Of a stretch of 9,400 nt of DNA, positions 1 through 6,093 are shown in pieces. This stretch comes from Puniceicoccales bacterium (GTDB lineage Bacteria; Verrucomicrobiota; Verrucomicrobiia; Opitutales; LL51). The DNA is taken from assembly GCA_031278845.1 (NCBI GenBank), contig JAITJQ010000048.1:1-9400 (forward strand), given 5' to 3'. A program made the translations under genes and the position numbers. Below the pieces are notes generated by a model, which saw only the letters and a list, made by a program, of their open reading frames with translations, was not told the DNA's origin and searched no databases. Positions within the stretch are counted from its first letter, which is position 1; every line of letters starts with the position of its first letter.

Positions 1-1
1 T

Positions 2-181
2 GGGCGGGTGCTGCTTTACAGGCTTCTCATAGAAATTAGAAGACAGAATGCTGCTAACAATGGATGTTGCGAGCAAGGTATTTTTATGTCGTCAGGTGAC
101 CTATCGAAAAGGAATCTGAATAGAATGGCTTGTATTTTTTTAGGGTGTAATGATTTTAATTTCCCTGCTTTTTCTCTGTAA
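2..181 (+). CDS. Possible 3' end of an unidentified protein-coding gene (partial)
   Basis: An open frame enters from the left edge and ends at TAA 179-181, giving about 59 codons with no stop. The translation begins GRVLLYRLLIEIRRQ, has a cysteine pair in the middle and ends near FNFPAFSL. I recognise no domain or motif. The frame has no need of a start inside the window, and the other two plus-strand frames close within the first 40 bases. A minus-strand frame is also open across most of this stretch but has no usable start, so the plus reading is preferred. A 60-codon opening can arise by chance in DNA of this composition, so this is only a possible gene end. Confidence 0.3.
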   Translation, partial: GRVLLYRLLIEIRRQNAANNGCCEQGIFMSSGDLSKRNLNRMACIFLGCNDFNFPAFSL

Positions 182-250
182 ATTCAAAACCTGATCTCCT
201 AATCTTTGATAATTTCTGACCCTATCAACAAAAAAAATCCGAGAGCCTTT

Positions 251-370
251 CGCGTATCCCAGAAAATGATTATGGACAAAATTAATCGCGCTTAAATGAA
301 ATTAATCGTACTCTCATCGATTCCGCTCCCCCTGAGAATTATTAAAACTATTCCTCGAAAAAAGAAATAT
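251..370 (-). repeat. Degenerate copy of the lgt 3' end and its downstream hairpin
   Basis: Aligned directly on the plus strand, 251-370 matches 2030-2126, which is the last codons of lgt plus the sequence just beyond its stop. Collinear shared blocks include GATTATGGAC, AATTAATCGTA, AATTATTAAAA and AGAAATAT at similar spacing. This copy has an extra segment carrying a second AATTAATCG. Weaker similarity (AAAATTAAT, then AAAATA about 16 bases on) may continue to about 446. Read on the minus strand, the part equivalent to the Lgt C terminus contains stops and indels, so it is a remnant and not a gene. The GATTA/TAATC hairpin (268-272, 283-287) beyond the lgt stop is preserved. Low sequence complexity makes the outer limits uncertain. 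Confidence 0.65.
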
Positions 371-457
371 ATCACAAATAATCCATAAAATCGATGGAAA
401 TGGCAGGAAATATTTTAAAATTAATAATTTATTTGCCGAGAAAATAGCCTAAAAACA

Positions 458-486
458 TTGAATTAATAAAAATAAAAATAAATAAT
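458..486 (+). promoter_or_regulatory. Weak sigma-70-like promoter candidate before the repeat-protein pseudogene
   Basis: TTGAAT (458-463), a 17-base spacer and AATAAT (481-486) together resemble a sigma-70 promoter with four of six and five of six consensus positions. It would start transcription around 492, about 55 bases before the ATG at 549. The surrounding DNA is so AT-rich that such matches are expected by chance. Confidence 0.3.
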
Positions 487-548
487 TAAAGAACACATTG
501 CAAAAAAAGAAAAAATCAGAATAATTGAACCATCAAAAGAGAAAAAAC

Positions 549-1838
549 ATGAGTACACTAAATTCTAATTTTGGGTTTTCGCAAAAAGATGTGCGAAACC
601 TATGTAACTTGCATGATATTGCCAAAAGAGGAACTAAAGCGGAAGGAATTTTTTTCGACACAAACAGAATACCTCTCAAGGTTACGATGGAAAGGGTGAG
701 AAAATCTAGAAGTTTGTTTTATGAAACAAAAGTTACTATAGGACCGCTTAATAAAAAAGATACAATCCCATGTACTTCAATCATTTTTAATAAAGGAAAA
801 AATGTAGATCAAATACAGTCGGCAATAGGCTCTATAGGTAAAAAAATTTGGAACAATATGACTCCCCTCGAGCGTTCTAATGCATATCAAAACCGAGCCG
901 AAGAATTGATAAAAAAAGGAGATGCAACGAATGCCTTTCCATTGCTTAATGCAGCCGAAAGGGAACAGAATACTCCAGCAGGTCGGGAAGCTTGGCAAGC
1001 CCTTGGAGATGAAAAACAAGCCAATTGGCATGAAAAGATGGCCGATCTCTGTACACACCTCAATCAGCTCGGTAACCGAGTTGGACCACAACATCGACAA
1101 CAAAATGATGCAAAAATTAGACATCATACTACTCAAGCTGAATGGGCCCAGAGAGGCCCAAATAGGCGTTCTCAAGATTGTCAAGCCTTGGCTCAACAAT
1201 TATTAGGCAAGTAATCAAAGGCCCTTGAATGGCTTCAGAAAGCTTCTGAGCAATGGAATACTCCAGCAGGTCAGGAAGCTTGGCAAATCCTTGGAGATAC
1301 AGGACAAGCAAGTTGGCATGATAAGATGGCTGAGCTTTATACGCAACTCAGAAAACCCGATTTGGCTAGAGAGCACACCGAGCAAGCCGAATGGGCTCGG
1401 AAAGGCCCAATTGGACGAGTTACATCTCACCAACTTGAGGCAAAAAAAGCGATCACTAACGGCAATCCACAGGACGCCATTTCACATCTCAATCAAGCCG
1501 CCGAACAATGGGAATCTCGGGAAGGACAAGAAGCTTGGGATCGGCTAGGAACTGAGAAACGTGCCAATTGGTGTTTTCTTCTAGCCAATGCTTTTATTCA
1601 AGCCGGAGATAATGATCGAGCCGCTCAATTTCTTGAAAAAGCCAATGGGCAATGGGAGGCTCCCACAGACGATGTTGATCGGAAGGCTTGGAATGATCTT
1701 GGAAATAATGGGCGGGCGGCTTGGTGTAACAAACTGGCCGATCTTTATGAGAAAATCGGAAATAACCAGAAGGCCGAAGAATTAAGGGAAGAGGCTAATT
1801 TGACCATTCAACTCGCAAATCTTGAACAGGAAAGATAG
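549..1838 (+). pseudogene. TPR-like repeat protein gene interrupted by an in-frame TAA
   Basis: The ATG at 549 opens a frame that runs to TAG 1836-1838 with a single interruption, TAA at 1212-1214, after 221 codons. The reading continues in the same frame after the TAA: the next residues SKALEWLQKASEQW match the same place in the following unit (QDAISHLNQAAEQW), so this is one gene with a nonsense codon at the turn between two helices. The first ~110 residues are an unrecognised N-terminal region. After that come TPR-like units with the pattern AW..LG....A.W..K.A.LY, seen at AWQALGDEKQANW, AWQILGDTGQASW, AWDRLGTEKRANW and AWNDLGNNGRAAW. Helical repeats of this type usually mediate protein-protein contacts; no enzymatic motif is visible. 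An in-frame TTG at 525 is possible, but ATG 549 has an AAGAG just upstream. Fragments could be translated from ATG 549 and from ATG 1326, but the intact product is lost. I cannot name the family. Confidence 0.8.
969..1298 (+). repeat. 288-bp-period direct DNA repeat inside the TPR-like gene
   Basis: The 42 bases at 969-1010 recur at 1257-1298 with 39 identical positions, a period of 288 bp (96 codons). Similarity continues at lower level into the following helix-coding segment (about 1011-1070 against 1299-1350). Further protein-level units start at 1512 and 1656, giving periods of 85 and 48 codons. The near-identity of the first two suggests a fairly recent duplication or gene conversion, while later units have diverged. 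The first unit carries about 11 extra residues after CTHL compared with the second. Confidence 0.8.
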
Positions 1839-1851
1839 GAAGGTGACTCAT

Positions 1852-1914
1852 ATCAAAGGGAGAAAAAAAGATCAGGCTGTTGAACGACTTAAATAAGCCA
1901 ACAACCAATGGCAT
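1852..1914 (+). pseudogene. Out-of-frame remnant of a further TPR-like repeat
   Basis: Beyond TAG 1836-1838 the +1-shifted frame reads IKGRKKDQAVERLK, a TAA at 1894-1896, then ANNQWH. This lines up residue for residue with ITNGNPQDAISHLNQAAEQW of an upstream unit: the I, A, L, A, Q and W positions coincide. The parental gene therefore once extended past its present end, and has suffered a frameshift between about 1838 and 1869 (an A-rich run at 1863-1869 is a candidate) as well as a second nonsense codon. Nothing recognisable follows until the lgt terminator region. Confidence 0.65.
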
Positions 1915-2039
1915 AACTCGATCAAGAAAATATAAGAAATATTTCGAATATTCAGTAATGTAAAAATTTTAGGATCGGTAAATTAAATAACTCCAATGGT
2001 TTGATATCAGAAAAGATTCGGATCCCCCACGCATCTCGG

Positions 2040-2065
2040 AAAACGATTATGGACGGAATTAATCG
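2040..2065 (-). terminator. Weak rho-independent terminator of lgt
   Basis: On the minus strand, just after the lgt stop, CGATTA and TAATCG (plus-strand 2060-2065 and 2044-2049) form a 6-bp stem with a 10-base loop, followed by TTTT (plus-strand 2040-2043). The stem is AT-rich and the T tract is short, so the terminator would be weak. The same hairpin, minus its closing pair, is kept in the decayed copy at 268-287. Confidence 0.5.
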
Positions 2066-2070
2066 TATTT

Positions 2071-2865
2071 TTATCGGTCTCCTCTCCTGAAAATTATTAA
2101 AATTACCCCGAAAATAAATAGAAATATGCTGAAAAATTGCCCCCGGGTCATCCCTAAAATTAATCCCGCATCCGGCTCCCGAAAATATTCACACCCAATT
2201 CGCCCTACGGAATATAAAACTAAAAATAATCCACCTAAATAGCCGGATTGAAAATGCTTCCTCCAAATGATAACCTGTACCACGAAAAATGGTAGAAAAC
2301 CTTCCCCAAATGCCTCGTACAATTGCGAAGGATGACGCGCTAGCTTCCCTACCTCATCACCATAAATAACCCCCCAAGGTACATCCGTTAAACGCCCAAT
2401 TAATTCCCCATTGACAAAATTTCCTAAACGACCAATCATCAAACATAACGGAATAACCGAACAAATGATATCGCCTACCAGAAAAAGGTCATAGCGGAAC
2501 CTCTTCGCAAAATAAAAAATCGCTAAAATCCCTCCAATAAAACCACCGTGACTCGCCATCCCTCCTTTCCAAACTTGAAAAAAAATTAAAGGATTAATTG
2601 CGAAATTCTCCCAATTATAAAGTAAACAATGCCCCAAACGCCCCCCAATAACTACACCCAATGCAGTATACAACAGTAGGATATCGTTTTGAATCGACGT
2701 TAACGGCGAAATCTTGCGCCGAGAATAAAACGCTAAAAAAAATTGCACCAGAAAAAAACTGACAACATAGCAGATCCCGTACCAGCGAATACCTCCAATC
2801 CCCCAACTCTCCGGAAAATGAATCGCAAATGGATCAATGTTAACGGTAATATGCGCCAATATCAT
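2071..2865 (-). CDS. lgt: Prolipoprotein diacylglyceryl transferase
   Basis: Lgt moves a diacylglyceryl group from phosphatidylglycerol to the lipobox cysteine of prolipoproteins in the inner membrane, the first step of lipoprotein maturation. The 264-residue product is mostly hydrophobic segments, as expected for a seven-helix membrane enzyme, and is slightly shorter than the E. coli protein. Family motifs are all present: GGMASHGG (residues 101-108, with the conserved His106), the signature GRLGNFVNGELIGR (145-158, with the conserved Arg146 and Glu154), HPSQLYE (178-184), and GRIGCEYFREPD near the C terminus, containing the Arg equivalent to the essential one of E. coli Lgt. The ATG is preceded by AAAGGA (plus-strand 2874-2879) at suitable spacing. 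TTGACT (plus-strand 2969-2974) is a possible -35 without a good -10. The gene stands alone on the minus strand and appears intact, unlike its neighbours; its 3' end is duplicated near the left edge of the window. Confidence 0.96.
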   Translation of the reverse strand: MILAHITVNIDPFAIHFPESWGIGGIRWYGICYVVSFFLVQFFLAFYSRRKISPLTSIQNDILLLYTALGVVIGGRLGHCLLYNWENFAINPLIFFQVWKGGMASHGGFIGGILAIFYFAKRFRYDLFLVGDIICSVIPLCLMIGRLGNFVNGELIGRLTDVPWGVIYGDEVGKLARHPSQLYEAFGEGFLPFFVVQVIIWRKHFQSGYLGGLFLVLYSVGRIGCEYFREPDAGLILGMTRGQFFSIFLFIFGVILIIFRRGDR

Positions 2866-3341
2866 AAAAATATTCCTTTAATTTCCAAAACTGCTCCCCC
2901 AAACTCGCATAACTCCCGCCCTTAAATATTCCCCCGTAAAATGGAAAAATTAAAATTATGCATATTTCAGTCAATACACTCATTCCTCCCCATAAGTCAA
3001 AGGATTCAATGGTCGTGGTAAATGAAAAATTTTGACCGCAATCTCCGAAATTCCACGAGTCTTGGAGTACCTCAATGACTTAGGAATAAAAACTGTGCGC
3101 AAAGCGTGCAGAAAATATCCCATTGCCAGAGGCGTTAGGATATTCCTACGTTACCATGGAATACCCGGGATAGCCATAGGGGCTTAATTCGCCTGTGCAG
3201 GATCGGGAATTGGGGCGATCGAATGTTGTTTACCTCACTTGAAAATTGTATGGTCCTTCGAAAGGTCGTATAACCACCACCTAAAGCCATCAATATGCGC
3301 CGTTATACTAGACCTGTTGCAAAGGAAGCAAATTGCTTTGA
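2866..3341. other. Long intergenic stretch, no recognisable gene
   Basis: About 475 bases separate the lgt start from the readable ankyrin sequence. On the minus strand there is one short open frame (2980-3123, listed separately). On the plus strand an open frame from 3188 to TAA 3353-3355 lacks an ATG; its last residues, DLLQRKQIALNSDK, lie directly before the first readable ankyrin repeat and may be the frameshifted upstream part of that gene. No tRNA, terminator or insertion-sequence end could be supported. Confidence 0.5.
2980..3123 (-). CDS. Small hypothetical ORF or gene remnant upstream of lgt
   Basis: A 47-codon frame starts at ATG (plus-strand 3121-3123) and ends at TGA (2980-2982), in the same orientation as lgt and 114 bases before its start. 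The product begins MGYFLHALRTVFIPKSLRYS and ends NPLTYGEE. It is basic, lacks low-complexity runs, and looks more protein-like than chance frames, but I recognise no family and see no clear Shine-Dalgarno sequence. The frame stays open nine more codons upstream to TAA 3151-3153. It could be a small protein, the decayed end of a larger gene, or chance. Confidence 0.22.
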   Translation of the reverse strand: MGYFLHALRTVFIPKSLRYSKTRGISEIAVKIFHLPRPLNPLTYGEE

Positions 3342-4187
3342 ACTCTGATAAATAATGGCGCAACGCTGCTCCATTGGGCCGCAGAGCAGGGCCATTTAGA
3401 GGTCGTAAAAATATTCTTAGAAATTGGTGCTGATGTAAATGCTAAAAATTGGTGTGACGACACGCCACTCCATGTGGCAGCAGAGAGTGGCAATGCGGAG
3501 ATTGTAGAAATGTTGCTAGCTCGGGGTGCTAACATGAATGCTATGAGTAAAAGTTTATGTGGCGAAATACCGGTCTTTGCGACTATAGCGGAAAGGAAAA
3601 GGGAAAATCCTTCAAGGATCAGAGAAATATTGTTAGCCAAAATCACTAAAATGGAAAAAGCGGGTGGCAACATGCCGATCCATTGGGCTGCGAAGAATAA
3701 CCGTCCAGCAGTCGTAAGAATGTTGCTAGACAAAGGTGTTGACGTAAATGTTCGGAATAATAATGGCCAAACGCCGCTCCATTTGGCCGCAAAGGCGTCT
3801 CGAAGTTGGCAACATATAGCTTCTCTCCAGATTCGTGTCGCTGAGGAAAAAAAGGAGAGAAGAAGGGCGCTCTATTGTGCTGCAAGGCAGGATGCTTTCG
3901 AGACTATAAAAGTATTGCTAGAAAGAGAAGGCATTGACATAAATATTAGAGATTTTGATGGTAAAACGCCGCTCGGTTATGCCAAAGGAGTGGGTGGTGA
4001 TTCGGATATCGCAAAGAAGTTGCAAGAGCAAGGCGCTATTTTATGAATATTCCGGGATAATGATAGCAAGATACCATTGGATAAAGCTAAAGATAAAGCA
4101 GCAAAAAACTTCTTGAGACATAGAGGTGCGAAGATGGGTGCTAAACAGACGCGAAACTGTACTGCGGCCAGGAGCTGTAACATTTAA
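3342..4187 (+). pseudogene. Ankyrin-repeat protein gene, damaged at both ends
   Basis: One frame encodes about seven ankyrin repeats: units read NNGATLLHWAAEQGHLEVVK, DDTPLHVAAESGNAEIVEMLL, a degenerate unit, NMPIHWAAKNNRPAVVRMLL, NNGQTPLHLAAKAS (with an insertion before CAARQDAFETIKVLL), DGKTPLGYAK and DNDSKIPLDKAKDKAAKNFL. Ankyrin repeats bind other proteins. The first repeat has no ATG, GTG or TTG start; the frame opens just after TGA 3339-3341, and the first usable start is GTG 3474 inside the second repeat. A one-base loss near 3350-3353 would join the frame to upstream codons ending ALNSDK. At the 3' end TGA 4044-4046 interrupts the last repeats, after which the same frame continues to TAA 4185-4187. 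Restoring one T in the TTTT run and removing one C near 4052 would give the ankyrin-like AIFMNIRDND, so paired compensating indels are an alternative. A shortened product from 3474 to 4046 (190 residues) remains possible. Confidence 0.8.
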
Positions 4188-4219
4188 GCACTGAATACCT
4201 AAACATTAATAAAACTCAT

Positions 4220-4262
4220 TCGGAATGGAGAAAATAGCTCATGTCTCCGTTCCGATTTTTTT
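4220..4262 (+). terminator. Strong rho-independent terminator
   Basis: The arms 4220-4231 (TCGGAATGGAGA) and 4244-4255 (TCTCCGTTCCGA) pair over 12 bp with one G-U, enclose a 12-base loop, and are followed by seven T residues (4256-4262). It lies 33 bases after the end of the ankyrin pseudogene frame and before the tRNA-tuf operon, so it would end rightward transcription from the degraded region and insulate the operon. On the minus strand the T run after the stem is poor. Confidence 0.92.
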
Positions 4263-4363
4263 GTGCCGTAAGGTGAAAAATAAAGCTGAAATTGCGGAAA
4301 ATAAAAAAATAGATCAAATCCATAAAATAAAGATTGACCAGGTGGGGTCTAATTTGCAAGTTT

Positions 4364-4391
4364 TTGAATCCGAGAGCCATCGTGTGATATC
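4364..4391 (+). promoter_or_regulatory. Candidate promoter of the tRNA-Thr-tuf operon
   Basis: A promoter is required between the terminator (4262) and tRNA-Thr (4419). TTGAAT (4364-4369) with GATATC (4386-4391), preceded by TG at 4383-4384 as in an extended -10, is the best placed pair, with a 16-base spacer and a start about 20 bases before the tRNA. The -10 match is only three of six. TTGACC (4334-4339) is a better -35 but lacks a -10 at correct spacing. The exact site is unresolved. Confidence 0.3.
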
Positions 4392-4418
4392 CCTACTACC
4401 GGATCTCCTCTCTGTCAG

Positions 4419-4494
<76 letters not shown>

Positions 4495-4530
4495 TAAAAA
4501 TTTTATGTTATTTTAGAAAAGGAAAAATTA

Positions 4531-5721
4531 ATGGCAAAAGAAACCTTCGAGAGAACGAAACCTCACGTCAATGTGGGTACCATCGGTCACGTCGACCATG
4601 GTAAGTCAACTTTAACGACAGCGCTCGTCAAAGTACAGTCCGATAAAGGCCTGGCTGAATTTAAGTCCTACGCCGATATCACCAAGGGCGGTACCGTCCG
4701 AGATGCTACTAAAACGGTTACCATCGCCGTCTCCCACGTCGAGTACCAAAGCGATAAACGGCATTATGCCCACGTCGATTGCCCAGGACATGCCGATTTC
4801 GTCAAAAATATGATTACGGGTGCGGCGCAAATGGATGGTGCCATCCTCGTTGTGAGCGCGGCCGATGGTCCGATGCCCCAAACGCGGGAGCATATCCTGC
4901 TCGCGCGCCAGGTCGGTGTTCCGAAAATTGTAGTTTTCTTAAATAAGGTCGACCTCCTCGATGACCCGGAGCTATTGGATCTCGTCGAAATGGAGGTGCG
5001 CGATTTGCTGACGAAGTATGAGTTCGATGGCGATAATATTACGGTCGTTCGCGGTTCCGCCTTAGCCGCTTTGGAGGGAAAACCGGAGGGTGTTGAAGCG
5101 ATTGGGAAGCTTTTGGCGGCACTTGATAAAGATGTTCCCGAACCCAAACGCGATATCGATAAGCCTTTCCTGATGGCCGTCGAGGACGTGTTTTCCATTA
5201 CCGGTCGGGGTACGGTGGCGACGGGACGTATCGAGCGCGGCGTAGTCAAGGTCGGCGAAGAAGTTGAAATTGTTGGCCTAGGCGATACGAAAAAGACGAC
5301 CTGTACGGGTGTCGAAATGTTCCGCAAGCTACTCGATGAGGGGCGTGCGGGCGATAACGTCGGCTTGTTGTTGCGCGGCCTAGAAAAAAAGGAGGTGGAA
5401 CGCGGTCAGGTGATTGCGAAACCAAAGAGTATTACGCCCCATTCCAAGGCGAAGGCTGAAATTTACGTCCTGACCAAGGACGAGGGTGGGCGCCATACAC
5501 CGTTCTTTAATGGCTATCGGCCGCAGTTCTTCTTTGGAACGGCGGATGTGACGGGTGTTGTAACTTTATCGGAGGGCACGGAAATGGTCATGCCGGGGGA
5601 TAATTTGGGTGTGGCGCTTGAGTTGCAGAAAAAAATCGCCATGGAGAAGGGGCAACGTTTTGCGATCCGTGAAGGTGGTCGGACCATCGGTGCGGGACGT
5701 ATTACCGAAATTGTTGAGTAA
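4531..5721 (+). CDS. tuf: Elongation factor Tu
   Basis: EF-Tu carries aminoacyl-tRNA to the ribosomal A site and hydrolyses GTP on codon match. The 396-residue product has the usual three domains. GTP-binding motifs are GHVDHGKS (residues 19-26), DCPGH (83-87, with catalytic His87), NKVD (138-141) and GSAL (175-178). Domains 2 and 3 follow (about 210-300 and 300-396), with GGRHTPFFNGYRPQF and the C-terminal FAIREGGRTIGAG. AAAAGGA (4517-4523) precedes the ATG. Switch I is unusual: where most bacterial EF-Tu has DNAPEEKARGITI, this protein reads DITKGGTVRDATKTVTI, two residues longer, keeping the essential Thr (Thr64). In domain 3 the usual QFYFRTTDVTG reads QFFFGTADVTG. I recall a similar switch I in Opitutae-type Verrucomicrobiota, so this may be a lineage trait. 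Codon use is richer in G+C than the genes to the left. The gene lies between two tRNAs ahead of secE. Confidence 0.98.
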   Translation: MAKETFERTKPHVNVGTIGHVDHGKSTLTTALVKVQSDKGLAEFKSYADITKGGTVRDATKTVTIAVSHVEYQSDKRHYAHVDCPGHADFVKNMITGAAQMDGAILVVSAADGPMPQTREHILLARQVGVPKIVVFLNKVDLLDDPELLDLVEMEVRDLLTKYEFDGDNITVVRGSALAALEGKPEGVEAIGKLLAALDKDVPEPKRDIDKPFLMAVEDVFSITGRGTVATGRIERGVVKVGEEVEIVGLGDTKKTTCTGVEMFRKLLDEGRAGDNVGLLLRGLEKKEVERGQVIAKPKSITPHSKAKAEIYVLTKDEGGRHTPFFNGYRPQFFFGTADVTGVVTLSEGTEMVMPGDNLGVALELQKKIAMEKGQRFAIREGGRTIGAGRITEIVE

Positions 5722-5737
5722 GGTTAGTAAAAAAATG

Positions 5738-5764
5738 TTGACAGATAGGCCTAGAAGTTATTTT
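5738..5764 (+). promoter_or_regulatory. Possible promoter for tRNA-Trp and secE-nusG
   Basis: A perfect -35 hexamer TTGACA (5738-5743) is followed after 15 bases by TATTTT (5759-5764), four of six -10 positions. Initiation would fall around 5771, a few bases before the mature 5' end of tRNA-Trp at 5778. The spacer is shorter than the preferred 17 bases. TTGACA also forms an inverted repeat with TGTCAA near 5764-5769, so a structural role in the transcript is an alternative. Confidence 0.4.
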
Positions 5765-5777
5765 GTCAATTATTGAT

Positions 5778-5853
5778 AGGAGAATAGCTCAATTGGAAGA
5801 GCAACGGTCTCCAAAACCGTAGGTTGGGGGTTCGAGACCCTCTTCTCCTGCCA
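5778..5853 (+). tRNA. tRNA-Trp, anticodon CCA
   Basis: This is a complete 76-nt cloverleaf. The acceptor stem AGGAGAA/TTCTCCT is perfectly paired, the D arm is GCTC/GAGC, and the anticodon stem ACGGT/ACCGT carries loop CTCCAAA, giving anticodon CCA (reads UGG). The T arm is GGGGG/CCCTC with loop TTCGAGA. The discriminator base is G, as is typical for bacterial tRNA-Trp, and the 3' CCA is encoded at 5851-5853. It sits between tuf and secE, the standard position for this gene in many bacteria, and secE starts only 13 bases later, so the tRNA must be cut from the secE-nusG message. Confidence 0.97.
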
Positions 5854-5866
5854 GTGAGTATAATTT

Positions 5867-6091
5867 ATGAAGATAAAAAATCCCCTGAGGCAAGTTGGTA
5901 TATTCTTCGGTGAGACGGTGAGTGAGCTCAAAAAGGCCTCTTGGCCGAACCAGAAGGAAATGCGTCATTACGTTGGCATTGTGCTAGTCGGAATGGCGAT
6001 TTTGGGCGTTTATGTAGCAATTGTTGATTTTGCACTTTTACACGTGGTGGAATTATGTAGCGATTGGGTACGAGGGAGTTTAGGGCAGTAG
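5867..6091 (+). CDS. secE: Protein translocase subunit SecE
   Basis: SecE clamps SecY in the SecYEG channel of the inner membrane. At 74 residues this is the short, single-span form found in most bacteria outside the gamma-proteobacteria. The amphipathic region carries the family motif SELKKASWPNQKEM (residues 19-32, with the conserved Trp-Pro), followed by one hydrophobic segment (about 35-61) and a short tail. The start ATG follows tRNA-Trp by 13 bases, so its ribosome binding site can only be the weak AGTGAG next to the tRNA 3' end; translation may depend on processing of the tRNA. Its place directly before nusG is the conserved arrangement. Confidence 0.95.
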   Translation: MKIKNPLRQVGIFFGETVSELKKASWPNQKEMRHYVGIVLVGMAILGVYVAIVDFALLHVVELCSDWVRGSLGQ

Positions 6092-6093
6092 CG

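Larger units (their letters stand above)
182..548. other. AT-rich intergenic spacer with decayed lgt-like sequence
   Basis: No gene is apparent. The stretch contains a small inverted repeat (TTGATA 206-211 with TATCAA 223-228), which is followed by A residues rather than T residues and so is not a typical terminator for plus-strand transcription. From about 251 it contains a degenerate copy of the 3' end of lgt (annotated separately). The remainder to 548 is very A-rich and holds a weak promoter candidate for the repeat-protein pseudogene. Confidence 0.6.
4188..4418. other. Intergenic region: terminator, then tRNA-tuf promoter region
   Basis: This 231-base gap carries a strong terminator (4220-4262) and, beyond it, an AT-rich stretch that must hold the promoter of the tRNA-tuf operon. 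An open frame of 67 codons from ATG 4225 overlaps the terminator stem and shows no protein features, so it is not called. Confidence 0.7.

Noticed and set aside
1068..1080. 13-base palindrome CTCGGTAACCGAG inside the TPR-like gene
   Set aside because: It lies in coding sequence within a unit-specific insertion, has no T tract or partner site, and is short enough to be coincidence.
3304..3326. AGACCTGTTGCAAAGG as a possible insertion-sequence end
   Set aside because: It vaguely recalls termini of some IS5-type elements, but there is no matching inverted end, target duplication or transposase fragment nearby.
4366..4382. Shared word AATCCGAGAGCC at about 237-248 and 4367-4378
   Set aside because: A 12-base match is expected by chance a few times in a window of this size, and similarity does not extend convincingly on either side.
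4612..5327. Minus-strand open frames of up to 187 codons inside tuf
   Set aside because: They are antisense shadows of the G+C-rich codon pattern of tuf; their translations are Ser/Thr/Arg-rich without motifs. The same holds for antisense frames in rplA, rplJ and rplL.
6064..6093. TTG 6064 as the nusG start
   Set aside because: It would overlap secE by 28 bases and add residues atypical of NusG; ATG 6094 has a better placed ribosome binding site.
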